From the NCBI GenBank assembly GCA_964568075.1, contig CAZMOM010000040.1, positions 1 to 26,611 on the forward strand: a stretch of DNA of 26,611 nucleotides. The letters are read 5' to 3'. Source of the DNA: MnTg04 sp964568075 (GTDB taxonomy: Bacteria; Pseudomonadota; Gammaproteobacteria; Steroidobacterales; MnTg04). Shown one piece after another: positions 6,976 to 14,233 of this stretch. The translations under genes and the position numbers were made by a program. The notes below the pieces were generated by a model. That model had not been told where the DNA came from. It searched no databases and saw only the letters and a program-made list of their open reading frames with translations. Within the stretch, counting starts at the first letter, position 1; each line of letters starts with the position of its first letter.

Positions 6976-7842
6976 TTACCGCCCCAAATAGACACTGACA
7001 ACTTCTTTCCGCTCATGGCCCATTTCGCGACTGATCGTGAGCCGGGCGTGATGGTTTTGGTCTCGTTGTTCCCGGGTGAGTGATTTGGACGATGGTCCCC
7101 CGGCAACTGGTGATTTCCAGCCGGTCAGTTCCTCATAGCGCTGCTGGGCATAGGCATGCCGCAGCCCGTGCATTTTGGACAGGCCCGCCCGAATCGTATG
7201 GCCTTCGTAAATGCGAAGCTGCTGCACATAGTTTCGAGAACTGGGAATTAGTGATCCCTTGCCCGCCAGCTTGTGGGCACGATTCAGAACTTCCCGCTGC
7301 TCCTCTGTCCGGATCGGAATGACCCTGGCCTTGCCGCCCTTGGTCCAGGAGGGTTTGAGAGTCAGACGATCCCCCTGATCCGCATAGCTGGGAATAAACT
7401 TGATGGCCTCCTCTCGTCTCAGGCCAAAGGCCTGCTGTAGCTCAAGACTCATTTTGACGTACTGGTCCCGTACCTTCGCCAAATCAGCCTCTATAACGGA
7501 TTTGGCCTTGCTGGTGTTGGTCACGAATATCCGGTTTGGAATGCCGTAATGGTCATTGGATCGTGCCACCACGTTCTGACGATTCACCTTCCTCGCCCAC
7601 CAGCGAACGGCGGACATTCGGTTTTTGATGGTGCCTGTCGTGACCTCATTTTCCAACCAGTGCCCAACCAAAGCTTCTACGTGCTTTGGTTTGAGGGAAT
7701 GACTGTTCATGCCGCGATATCCCAGTTCGTGCAATTGGTTCGCTATTAACGTGAGATCTCGCTCTCGTTGTACTTGTGTTCCATAGCTTCCTTCCCGGTT
7801 ATTCCGGCAGAGTTGTTTCAGTTGGTGGTTCAGGCCTCTCAC
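6976..7842 (-). CDS. Second tyrosine recombinase (short, integrase-domain protein)
   Basis: 288 residues from a GTG with 'aagga' upstream. It is unlike the first integrase and resembles the compact phage/ICE integrase-domain proteins with their own N-terminal SAM-like domain (about 1-95; SLKPKHVEALVGHWLENEV, IKNRMSAVRWWARKVNR). Catalytic residues seen are R142 (FGLRREEAIKF), a lysine region TKGGKARVIPI, H225 and R228 (HGLRHAYAQQ), H276 (EMGHERKE) and Y285 (VSVYLGR) only three residues from the end. All key residues are present. It ends 69 bp ahead of the AlpA-like start on the same strand. Its substrate is unknown; the large palindromes to its right (8275-8680) are possible sites. Confidence 0.88.
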   Translation of the reverse strand: MRGLNHQLKQLCRNNREGSYGTQVQRERDLTLIANQLHELGYRGMNSHSLKPKHVEALVGHWLENEVTTGTIKNRMSAVRWWARKVNRQNVVARSNDHYGIPNRIFVTNTSKAKSVIEADLAKVRDQYVKMSLELQQAFGLRREEAIKFIPSYADQGDRLTLKPSWTKGGKARVIPIRTEEQREVLNRAHKLAGKGSLIPSSRNYVQQLRIYEGHTIRAGLSKMHGLRHAYAQQRYEELTGWKSPVAGGPSSKSLTREQRDQNHHARLTISREMGHERKEVVSVYLGR

Positions 7843-7941
7843 AGTGTGTTTTCCTTACTTGGTTAGTGTTTCCGACCGCCCTGGGGTCGTAACCATCAGG
7901 GCTCACTTAAATGTGAAAAATAGTCTTGGGACACCACTCCC

Positions 7942-8220
7942 TTACGACCTGAAAATGCCTGTAGTACAAGCAACGCCGGATCTCACCTTTTGGGAGAAGG
8001 TCCCGGCGCAGGACCAACAAATGCCCAGAAACGGGCTGAGATGAACTTCGTAATACTTACCTCCTTTGAAGTAGGCGGAGTAAATCCGCATGAGTTGAAG
8101 ATGGGCCAGGAACCGAAGCTCCCGTGCTTTTCGAATGGCCCGCAAAAGCACTGTTGCCACTTTATGCGCAGTGGCCGCGTCTAAATTCGTTCTCACAGCC
8201 TCACAATAGGACCGCATCAT
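7942..8220 (-). CDS. Small hypothetical protein
   Basis: 92 residues from the ATG at 8220. The middle part (YCEAVRTNLDAATAHKVATV, then LLRAIRKARELRFLAHLQLM) has a protein-like helical composition. The last 30 residues look less convincing. I do not recognise the family. It lies upstream of the second recombinase on the same strand with a 99-bp gap. It may be a real small regulator or a decayed remnant; evidence is weak. Confidence 0.3.
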   Translation of the reverse strand: MMRSYCEAVRTNLDAATAHKVATVLLRAIRKARELRFLAHLQLMRIYSAYFKGGKYYEVHLSPFLGICWSCAGTFSQKVRSGVACTTGIFRS

Positions 8221-8274
8221 TCGCGAGTCATGTGAAAAGCTCGCCTGCAAGCGTTGTACTTATTGGCGTAGCCG

Positions 8275-8309
8275 CGCGCGTCATTACAGCGTTGCGGTAA
8301 TGACGCGCG
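8275..8309. repeat. Perfect 13-bp inverted repeat (hairpin)
   Basis: cgcgcgtcattac (8275-8287) and gtaatgacgcgcg (8297-8309) flank a 9-base loop. There is no T-run after it. It stands at the head of the gene-poor, palindrome-rich stretch. Confidence 0.75.
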
Positions 8310-8470
8310 TCGCAGCAGGACCTGAGTGCGCCAGGCGTTCGCCCGGCACACTCATAGCCCCAGCATCTCAAAATGCCGTCGGAGCACTTCGATCGTCAAT
8401 TCGCAGATGGAGGAGGCAAATCAGATTCCTCCGGAGGCCATGAGTCCGTTGCTGCTGGCTTCAAGGCTAG

Positions 8471-8527
8471 GTGTTATTCATTTTAACGTCTGTTTGCCTG
8501 GCAAACACACGTTAAAATCTTTAACAC
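8471..8527. repeat. 57-bp palindrome A (pairs with palindrome B)
   Basis: Arms 8471-8498 and 8500-8527 are 28 bases each around a single T. 24 of 28 positions pair; the mismatches are a block of three (ttc against aag) and one c/g. The sequence around it (ctaggtgttat at the left, gatgc at the right) and the inner phrase acgtctgt are shared with palindrome B at 8628-8680, so the two are related copies. Confidence 0.85.
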
Positions 8528-8627
8528 GTGATGCTCCATTCAAGTGACCGGTGATGGCAAACCTCATCTCCCACCGACAATTCGGAGCGCGAATTCATTA
8601 GCGGCATAGATCATCACCTTTCTAGGT

Positions 8628-8680
8628 GTTATAAATTATAACGTCTGTCTCCACTGGAGACAGACGTTATAATTTATAAC
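8628..8680. repeat. 53-bp perfect palindrome B
   Basis: Arms 8628-8652 and 8656-8680 (25 bases each) are perfectly complementary around 'act'. Outer part gttataaattataac, inner part gtctgtctcc. It is a homologue of palindrome A, 157 bp away, in the same orientation. A perfect 25-bp inverted repeat outside any gene is a strong structural signal. Confidence 0.9.
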
Positions 8681-8683
8681 CTG

Positions 8684-9255
8684 ATGCCCAGGGCCCGCAC
8701 AGAGGAAGTGCGCCCTCTCAGTACCAGTATGAAAAGTTTCGCATGCCACCGGTAATGCAGATGGAGCGCGTCGTAGCCTGCAACCAAATCCCATCGATAA
8801 TCAATCAGAAACTCCGACAGTTGTCGTTCGAGTTTTCAGCATCCCAACGCCAAGCACGCAAATATCCCGCAAGACTCTTTTCCACGTCAGTGCTGCCGCA
8901 CTGGATCACCTGGATAGTTGCCAAGTGATCCGCCACGGTTACTCATCGTGTATAGGATTGTGTAAGTCCGATTTAGCGTACGAGTTGTCAGTCAGATGAT
9001 AGAAGTCCGGCGCGCAGCAAGAGACCCAAAGCTGATATTGAAGTACTGCAGTACTCAGGCAGATGCCGATCCAGCTCATTCAATGGGTTGTGTGATTCTC
9101 ACCGGAGTTTTGCGGGATTATTGCGGGTCCAGCAGTCGCCAAGTCGCCAACGAAGTATCAAAAGTTAAGGTCCAGGCACTGTTCTTTCTCCATTTGACGT
9201 ATCTTCACTAACCATGTAATGACTGAAGCTTCAGCCAGTGTCAGGCTATAGAGTG
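8684..9255. other. Gene-poor stretch
   Basis: I see no convincing gene here; frames are short and not protein-like. A 14-bp palindrome (AGTACTGCAGTACT, 9042-9055) is the only structure noted. The stretch may be decayed mobile DNA. Confidence 0.4.
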
Positions 9256-10086
9256 ATGTCCGGTTCAAATGATAGAGACGAAGTCCTCGAGCCCTCTAGT
9301 GAAATCGAGGATGCCAACGAGGTTTACCGCAATTACAACGAAAGTAGGCGACCTCTACATCGGGCTAGAGTCGAAAGAGCGCTTAACGACGCAGCGGGGT
9401 TGTTGGACCAAGAGCACGATGACAGTCGAAAGGGGCGGGAAATAGAATCGGCAATCGAGCACTTGAAGCGAATAGCCGATTGTATGGCAGACGAGCCCCT
9501 TCCATGTACAACATCGGAAGCTCTCGAATCTGAGGACTGGTTAGCGTATGACGAGTTGAGGTATCAGTATGGCGTGAGTGGCAACATGCCCATGCTGCTC
9601 GATGCGTTTGTGATATTGGTCGAAAATGGCGTTTCTCCAGGACGGTGGATTCTTGAACCACTGGCCGAGGCATTTGGCAGGATACTGGATGATCAAGATG
9701 CATCTCTGGTCGCAACGAGGCTAGCGCTTCAGGGGAAAGGCAGCGGTTCGTCGTCGCCACTTCAAGATTACTCGCGGCAAATTGAGGGTGCTCAGATCAA
9801 CTTGGAGATGAAGACGCTGATAGAAGAGTTTGCCGTCTCGCAAATGAATGCGGCAAATGCCGTGATCGAGAAATTCGGATTAGAGCTCCAGCCGAAAACG
9901 CTCGTAAATAGGTACCAATCCAGGACCAAATTTCCCGACCTTGTTCGAACGTTGCTAGATAAGCACACAGACGTGTTAGGCGGTTCTACGGTTTGGCTTA
10001 CGGGTAGCGCTGCTCAAAATTTTCTGAATTCGTTTCCGCCGAGCGCGCAGAAGTACCTGAAGTCTGCGAGTCCCCCTAAAACGTAG
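9256..10086 (+). CDS. Protein of unknown function
   Basis: 276 residues from the ATG at 9256; a GTG at 9238 is the alternative start. I do not recognise the family. The protein is acidic and polar, with charged helical regions (VYRNYNESRRPLHRARVERA, SRKGREIESAIEHLKRIADC). A middle part with a folded look follows (AYDELRYQYGVSGNMPMLLD, ENGVSPGRWILEPLAEAFGR). No signal peptide or membrane segment is seen. It stands alone, about 1.4 kb from the recombinase and 90 bp ahead of the GIY-YIG-type gene on the same strand. No catalytic motif is evident. Confidence 0.7.
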   Translation: MSGSNDRDEVLEPSSEIEDANEVYRNYNESRRPLHRARVERALNDAAGLLDQEHDDSRKGREIESAIEHLKRIADCMADEPLPCTTSEALESEDWLAYDELRYQYGVSGNMPMLLDAFVILVENGVSPGRWILEPLAEAFGRILDDQDASLVATRLALQGKGSGSSSPLQDYSRQIEGAQINLEMKTLIEEFAVSQMNAANAVIEKFGLELQPKTLVNRYQSRTKFPDLVRTLLDKHTDVLGGSTVWLTGSAAQNFLNSFPPSAQKYLKSASPPKT

Positions 10087-10176
10087 TTTTCCCGGGACGA
10101 TTTCTACCACACGCGATTCCCACCGCTACGTAAGGTGACCTCTGTAGGGCGCGAGCCCGCATGAGGGAACAGTGTG

Positions 10177-10623
10177 ATGGAAAACTACATCTATTGCGTT
10201 CGCGAGCAAGCACTTCGTGAAAACGAATCCGTTTACTTCAAGATCGGGCACGCGAACGACCTGGACCGGCGAAAAAGCTCAATGCAGACGGCAAACCCAC
10301 GTCCGCTCCGGGTTGTTTTCGTTCTCGGCCCATTCTTAGATCGGGATGAGGCGGAAGACATCGAGTCCCAGGCTCACAAGCTCTTGGCCGAGCACCGCGT
10401 CCGTGGGGAGTGGTTCGACACGAACCCGCTTGCAGTTCCCGAGTTCTGGGAGTGGATCGATGCTCAGATATTGCCGCTTTGCGTGCACGAGAAAAGTGCA
10501 ATTCCCCGATCTAGGGATCGTCAGCAGCGCGGTCAACGCAGACAAAGGCAGCGTCGTCGGCGAATGTACGGCACCCGTACTCGCAGGAAGAAACCCGATC
10601 AGGGATCGTTTGATCTGAGCTAG
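10177..10623 (+). CDS. GIY-YIG / T5orf172-like protein with basic tail
   Basis: 148 residues from the ATG at 10177, with gaggga 8 bases upstream. The N-terminal 95 residues (IYCVREQALRENESVYFKIG, then SSMQTANPRPLRVVFVLGPF and HRVRGEWFD) match the T5orf172/Mug113 branch of the GIY-YIG superfamily. The markers are the KIG phrase, the 'QT.NP.PL' loop and the 'E...H..l...R..GEWF' end. Members bind or nick DNA; whether this one cleaves is uncertain because the canonical GIY and YIG triads are blurred. The last 45 residues are strongly basic (RQQRGQRRQRQRRRRMYGTR) and could bind nucleic acid. A long hairpin follows the gene. Confidence 0.78.
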   Translation: MENYIYCVREQALRENESVYFKIGHANDLDRRKSSMQTANPRPLRVVFVLGPFLDRDEAEDIESQAHKLLAEHRVRGEWFDTNPLAVPEFWEWIDAQILPLCVHEKSAIPRSRDRQQRGQRRQRQRRRRMYGTRTRRKKPDQGSFDLS

Positions 10624-10636
10624 GCGCTTGCTTTAG

Positions 10637-10690
10637 GCAGGTGGTGAAGGAATGCTCGAGCGGATTGGCGTACAGTCCTTCACCGCCTGC
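10637..10690 (+). terminator. Long hairpin after the GIY-YIG-type gene
   Basis: gcaggtggtgaagga (10637-10651) pairs with tccttcaccgcctgc (10676-10690) with one wobble, around a 24-base loop containing gctcgagc. It begins 13 bases after the stop codon. There is no T-tract, so it may stabilise the mRNA end or be another palindrome rather than a classic terminator. Confidence 0.45.
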
Positions 10691-10830
10691 TCAGAATCCT
10701 AACGGCACCTGCCATACTCAGACAGGGGTCTCCTTTGCTTATTCAAAAGCTTATCCGCCGACTGATAGAAAATTGCGGGACCCGCTGATCCCAGGCAGCG
10801 CTCTAGTCAAATAAATCGATAGAACACGTG

Positions 10831-10983
10831 ATGTGTCGGGCGGCGGCTTTTGTATCTGCCGGAATTGTGCCTGACTATCAGGCCTATTCGCATGAGTCAG
10901 CGCGACAGATCGCATATGCTATGGCCGGTACAGCAAGAGGGACTCCTGACGATCTAGTCAGGTTTCTTATCGCTGAACACTAA
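10831..10983 (+). CDS. Possible small ORF ahead of the helicase
   Basis: 50 residues from ATG, beginning MCRAAAFVSAGIVPDYQAYS and ending VRFLIAEH, 27 bp before the helicase start. Composition is protein-like, but there is no ribosome site and no recognised family. It may be a leader peptide, a remnant or chance. Confidence 0.22.
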   Translation: MCRAAAFVSAGIVPDYQAYSHESARQIAYAMAGTARGTPDDLVRFLIAEH

Positions 10984-11010
10984 CACGTCGAATTGGGAAA
11001 CCACAAAATA

Positions 11011-12630
11011 ATGACCAAAAGACAGCTTCTTCATGAAGAGCATAGCGCAGACAGAGAAAAACATACGAACGCCATCGTTGGCTCTTCAGCGAATCACGTA
11101 ATTGTTGCTGCAGGTCCTGGGTCAGGTAAGACATTCTTGTTCAAGAAGATTTGTGAACGGAAACACGGGTCCATTCTTGTTGTTAGCTTTATAAATGAGC
11201 TGATTAACGACCTTAAGACGGACCTGAGTCAATTGGCAGAAGTTAGAACGCTGCACAGTTTTGCAACAAAGCAGTTAAACGCAGATTTCTTTCCGAAATT
11301 GACTGATGTTATCGAGAATGATTGGAATTTGTATGTCACGCAGGCAGTAGATTTTAAAGAAATTTTTTCTAATCTACAGATCGAATATGACGTCGAACTA
11401 AATTTCTATTCTGGGAGACGAAAATATTACAATCATTTCGGACCGCACTGCTCAATCTATACATTAATCAAACTGTTCGAAAAAAATCCCGATAAAATCC
11501 CAACGTATTCTCAAATCCTTGTAGATGAATTTCAGGATTTCAACAAGCTTGAAATGAAACTGATTGACAAACTTGCAGAAAAGAGCCCACTACTTCTGGT
11601 CGGCGATGATGATCAAGCGCTTTACTCGTTCAAGTACGCTGATCCGGCCGAGATACGATTACGGTTTAATTCCTATAATTACCAGTCATTTGAATTGCCT
11701 TACTGTTCTCGTTGCCCGGAGGTGATAGTTCAAGCGGCGAATAACCTAATTTCTGAGGCGATGAGACGTGGTGACTTGAAAGAGCGGATCGAAAAAACGT
11801 TCAAGTATTTTTGTTGCAACGACAAAGACCAGATTTCCGCACAACATCCAAAGATCATAATCCGACAACCAGTTTACGAAAATGCGGTGGCGTATCGCAT
11901 CGAACAAGACCTTCGCGAGATAGCAGCTTTGGATGACGAATATTCTGTTCTAATAATATGCCCTCTAAGAAAGCAGATTCCCGCATTGGCGAAGGCCCTG
12001 CAGAAAAAGGGCTTTGGGAATGTGAAGACACCAGCAGACAGTGCGGGCCTTTCGAAAAAGGAGGGTTATAGACTTCTCCTTGAAAATGATGAATGTAACC
12101 TTGGTTGGAGAATCCTTGCACAATTCAAACTCGATAACACAGGACTTAGCGATCTGGTTAAAGAAAGCGTTGAAGACGGAATTTCAGTGAAAGACACTCT
12201 TGGAACAGAGCACCAGAAAAACATCACAAGAAACTTGAGAATCCTAAAAAAACTAAAGAACGGCAAATCGCTTAGTGGTAAGGAAGCCAACGATATATTG
12301 GACGAGCTTGATTATAATGCTCTGCACATCGCGGCTGAGAAAGTCAGGGAAGAGGTCGTATTGCCCAGTGTATCAGGCGTCGGATTTAAAAACGCGGCCG
12401 TGAAAATAGTGACGATGCTCGGGGCTAAAGGCCTTGCGGGTGACTACGTCTTTATTGTAAATTGTGATGATCGATATATTCTAGAAAAAAATTCTGTCAC
12501 AGATGCGAGCATTTGCAGATTCCTTGTTGCAATTACGAGGGCAAGAAAGAAATTGACTATCTATAGCTCTAAAGAGGAAGTACCAACGTACGTCAAATGG
12601 CTGAAGCCAGAGCTCACTCAGTCACGTTAG
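11011..12630 (+). CDS. UvrD/REP-like superfamily 1 helicase
   Basis: 539 residues from the ATG at 11011; a TTG lies six codons earlier. Helicase motifs in order are: Walker A AAGPGSGKT (about 33-41), Ia ILVVSFINELINDL, RTLHSFA, Walker B ILVDEFQDF (about 169-177), motif III LLLVGDDDQALYSFK, motif IV FELPYCSRCPEVI, then C-terminal VTMLGAKGLAGDYVFIV and motif VI VAITRARKKL. It is an ATP-driven nucleic acid translocase. At 539 residues it is shorter than UvrD, with a reduced 1B/2B content and no nuclease domain. Its base composition is visibly A/T-richer than its neighbours, a sign of separate origin. Such helicases occur in defence systems with a partner nuclease, but no clear partner is next to it. 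Confidence 0.9.
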   Translation: MTKRQLLHEEHSADREKHTNAIVGSSANHVIVAAGPGSGKTFLFKKICERKHGSILVVSFINELINDLKTDLSQLAEVRTLHSFATKQLNADFFPKLTDVIENDWNLYVTQAVDFKEIFSNLQIEYDVELNFYSGRRKYYNHFGPHCSIYTLIKLFEKNPDKIPTYSQILVDEFQDFNKLEMKLIDKLAEKSPLLLVGDDDQALYSFKYADPAEIRLRFNSYNYQSFELPYCSRCPEVIVQAANNLISEAMRRGDLKERIEKTFKYFCCNDKDQISAQHPKIIIRQPVYENAVAYRIEQDLREIAALDDEYSVLIICPLRKQIPALAKALQKKGFGNVKTPADSAGLSKKEGYRLLLENDECNLGWRILAQFKLDNTGLSDLVKESVEDGISVKDTLGTEHQKNITRNLRILKKLKNGKSLSGKEANDILDELDYNALHIAAEKVREEVVLPSVSGVGFKNAAVKIVTMLGAKGLAGDYVFIVNCDDRYILEKNSVTDASICRFLVAITRARKKLTIYSSKEEVPTYVKWLKPELTQSR

Positions 12631-12633
12631 GTG

Positions 12634-12929
12634 AATCGCCCCTGATTTGCTGGATATCTAACAATCGAGAAAGTGGCTTGCGAATCGGCATGCTCGATTA
12701 ATTTGGCTTCAACGTCGGTTCATGCCAATGCAATTCACGAGGCCACCTGGTTACTAAGCCAGGTAACCGACAGAGCGGAAGCTATCGTACTCAGACAGCG
12801 GTTTCGATTTACGAATCAATTGCTTGGAATCGGCTTGAGGGGCCTATGCGGGAGTAATCGTCTCATTGATGTGACAGCGCGGGAATTGCACGTTCGCAAA
12901 CAATTATTTGCCGAGTTTATAGAGTGTCT
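12634..12929. other. Gene-poor stretch
   Basis: A plus-strand frame is open from 12673 to 13068 but crosses the IS-remnant repeats and does not resemble a known protein. I take it as non-coding or decayed. A weak inverted repeat (ggttac/gtaacc) lies near 12750. Confidence 0.4.
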
Positions 12930-13077
12930 GCCATCGCATTATTGGCGATCCGATGGTCCGGATAGAGTTTTTGCGCCCTTCAACCGAATCATCGAAAAAT
13001 CCCCTAAGTCATTCTTATTAATAGGGTGTGTAGCATCGCGTTATTGGCAATACTATGGTTCCGATTGAGTTATTGCG
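12930..13077 (+). repeat. IS-remnant repeats, left side of the defence block
   Basis: The stretch 12985-13077 matches the reverse complement of 21247-21339 over its whole length (cgaatcatcgaaaa, atagggtgtg, agcatcg, tatggttc and so on). A partial tandem copy, 12930-12980 (catcgcattattggcgat, ccggatagagtttttgcgcc), precedes it. The partner on the right is fused to a fragment of an IS6-type transposase, so these are likely the ends of one decayed IS. Confidence 0.75.
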
Positions 13078-13163
13078 TACTACAGTACTCATTTCGCCAT
13101 TGTCGCTCAGCCGCCGTTAATTTGTCAGTACCCGCTGCTGGCCAGAAAGTGGGTTACAATCGC

Positions 13164-13192
13164 TTGACAATTCCTTGTAAACCGCCTACCCT
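13164..13192 (+). promoter_or_regulatory. Sigma70-like promoter P1 upstream of abiEi
   Basis: TTGACA (13164-13169), 17-base spacer, TACCCT (13187-13192). The -35 is consensus, the -10 poorer. The -10 lies inside the palindrome 13181-13219. Confidence 0.5.
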
Positions 13193-13219
13193 GCGTCCTT
13201 AGGACGCAGGGTAGGCGGT
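13181..13219. promoter_or_regulatory. Operator-like perfect palindrome O1
   Basis: Arms accgcctaccctgcgtcct (13181-13199) and its exact complement (13201-13219) surround one T. The centre reads GTCCTtAGGAC, the same core as palindrome O2. It covers the -10 of P1. It is a likely binding site for the AbiEi antitoxin or another dimeric repressor; the assignment is inference. Confidence 0.75.
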
Positions 13220-13268
13220 GCTGAAGCTTTTAAAATATTGCATTCAGTTGTTCACAGAAACCCGTGTG

Positions 13269-13297
13269 TTGACAAAGTGTTCGTTCATGTGTATATG
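13269..13297 (+). promoter_or_regulatory. Sigma70-like promoter P2 directly ahead of abiEi
   Basis: TTGACA (13269-13274), 17-base spacer, TATATG (13292-13297). Transcription would start near 13304, giving a leader of only about 25 bases before the abiEi ATG. The -10 lies inside palindrome O2. Confidence 0.65.
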
Positions 13298-13320
13298 TCC
13301 TAAGGACATATACACATGAA
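13284..13320. promoter_or_regulatory. Operator-like perfect palindrome O2
   Basis: Arms ttcatgtgtatatgtcct (13284-13301) and its exact complement (13303-13320) surround one A. Centre GTCCTaAGGAC. It covers the -10 of P2 and ends 7 bases before the abiEi start, so a bound protein would block transcription. AbiEi proteins are known to autorepress through inverted repeats. Confidence 0.8.
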
Positions 13321-13327
13321 ATAGAAC

Positions 13328-14233
13328 ATGAAGTCCATTGACCTCGCCCAAGCCGCAACCTTAAAGATCGCCGAACACCCGTACCCCGTCATTACCGCGT
13401 ATGAACTGGGTAGGGCGGTTTTTGAATTGATTTCTGACGGCGCCATTCAGAAACGCCCACTCCGACTACAATCTCGTCAACCGGAGCGCAGACACTACCG
13501 ACACGTCGTCAACGCGTTGACCGACAACGGCTTGCTTCAAGACTTGCGCGGCGTCACCGCCGGTTCGGTATTCGCATTATTCGGCAAGGATCAAAACACA
13601 CCGGCCGATCAGATTGTCTGTCGCGTGGACCCTTTCGCCTATTTGTCGCACCTGAGCGCGATGGAATTCCACGGCCTGACGGATCGGATCTCCAATACCG
13701 TATTTGTAAGCTCGCCGTCGCCCGCCGACTGGCGGAGCTTTGCCGATGAGCGCATGGTAAGAGATCTTGGCGATCGCCTTCGCGACTACTGGAACGCCGA
13801 CTTTCCCAAACTCGTGCGAACCCAGATGCGTAAGATTCGGCGCCGACCGATCAGCGTTTTTCATCGCAAGCACCCTGGTGCATTCCGTCAGATCAAGTCC
13901 ACCGGTATCCGTGTTTCGACAATTGGGCGCACGTTCTTGGACATGCTGCGCGAACCCGATCTGTGTGGCGGTATACGGCATGTCATCAACGTCTTTCAGG
14001 AACAGGCGCCACAATACGCACAACTCATCATCGATGACGTAGACGCCCACGGCAACGCGATTGACAAAGTACGGTCCGGATACGTCCTGTCGGAGATAGC
14101 GGGTATAGAGCACTCGACGGTAGAAAGTTGGAAGCAATTCGGGCAGCGGGGCGGTTCTAGAAAGTTGTACGCTAAGAATGAATACAGTTCGACCTACTCA
14201 GAAGAGTGGTGTCTCTCGCTGAATGCGGACTGA
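13328..14233 (+). CDS. abiEi: AbiEi-family antitoxin / transcriptional regulator
   Basis: 301 residues. It is the antitoxin of a type IV toxin-antitoxin system and, in studied members, a repressor of its own operon. An N-terminal winged-helix region (about 1-90) is seen in VITAYELGRAVFELISDGAI and YRHVVNALTDNGLLQDL. The AbiEi C-terminal antitoxin domain follows: DPFAYLSHLSAMEFHGLTDR, then ISVFHRKHPGAFRQIKSTGI and RVSTIGRTFLDMLREPDLCG. No strong ribosome site precedes the ATG. It overlaps abiEii by 28 bases, the usual bicistronic layout. Two promoter/palindrome pairs lie just upstream. Recognition rests on the domain layout plus the abiEii-type gene that follows. Confidence 0.88.
   Translation: MKSIDLAQAATLKIAEHPYPVITAYELGRAVFELISDGAIQKRPLRLQSRQPERRHYRHVVNALTDNGLLQDLRGVTAGSVFALFGKDQNTPADQIVCRVDPFAYLSHLSAMEFHGLTDRISNTVFVSSPSPADWRSFADERMVRDLGDRLRDYWNADFPKLVRTQMRKIRRRPISVFHRKHPGAFRQIKSTGIRVSTIGRTFLDMLREPDLCGGIRHVINVFQEQAPQYAQLIIDDVDAHGNAIDKVRSGYVLSEIAGIEHSTVESWKQFGQRGGSRKLYAKNEYSSTYSEEWCLSLNAD

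Noticed and set aside
8471..8680. Integron attC sites
   Set aside because: The ends read GTT...AAC, the reverse of RYYYAAC...GTTRRRY, and the inner boxes do not fit the consensus.
8471..8680. Intrinsic terminators
   Set aside because: The stems are AT-rich at the base, very long, symmetric, and no T-run follows in either direction.
8275..8680. CRISPR array
   Set aside because: Only two related palindromes at one spacing, no regular repeat-spacer series and no cas genes in the window.
10945..10968. Terminator cctgac/gtcagg followed by tttctt before the helicase
   Set aside because: Six-base stem only, and it lies within the small frame just before the helicase, where a terminator would make little sense.
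10993..12630. Gabija-type system
   Set aside because: The helicase is UvrD-like as in GajB, but no OLD-family nuclease (GajA) is encoded nearby.
12673..13068. 131-codon plus-strand frame after the helicase
   Set aside because: Its second half is made of the IS-remnant repeats, and the first half resembles no protein I know; the frame is probably chance.
9042..13091. Short shared phrase gtact.cagtactca at about 9043 and 13077
   Set aside because: Small partly palindromic 14-of-15 match; expected by chance in a window of this size.
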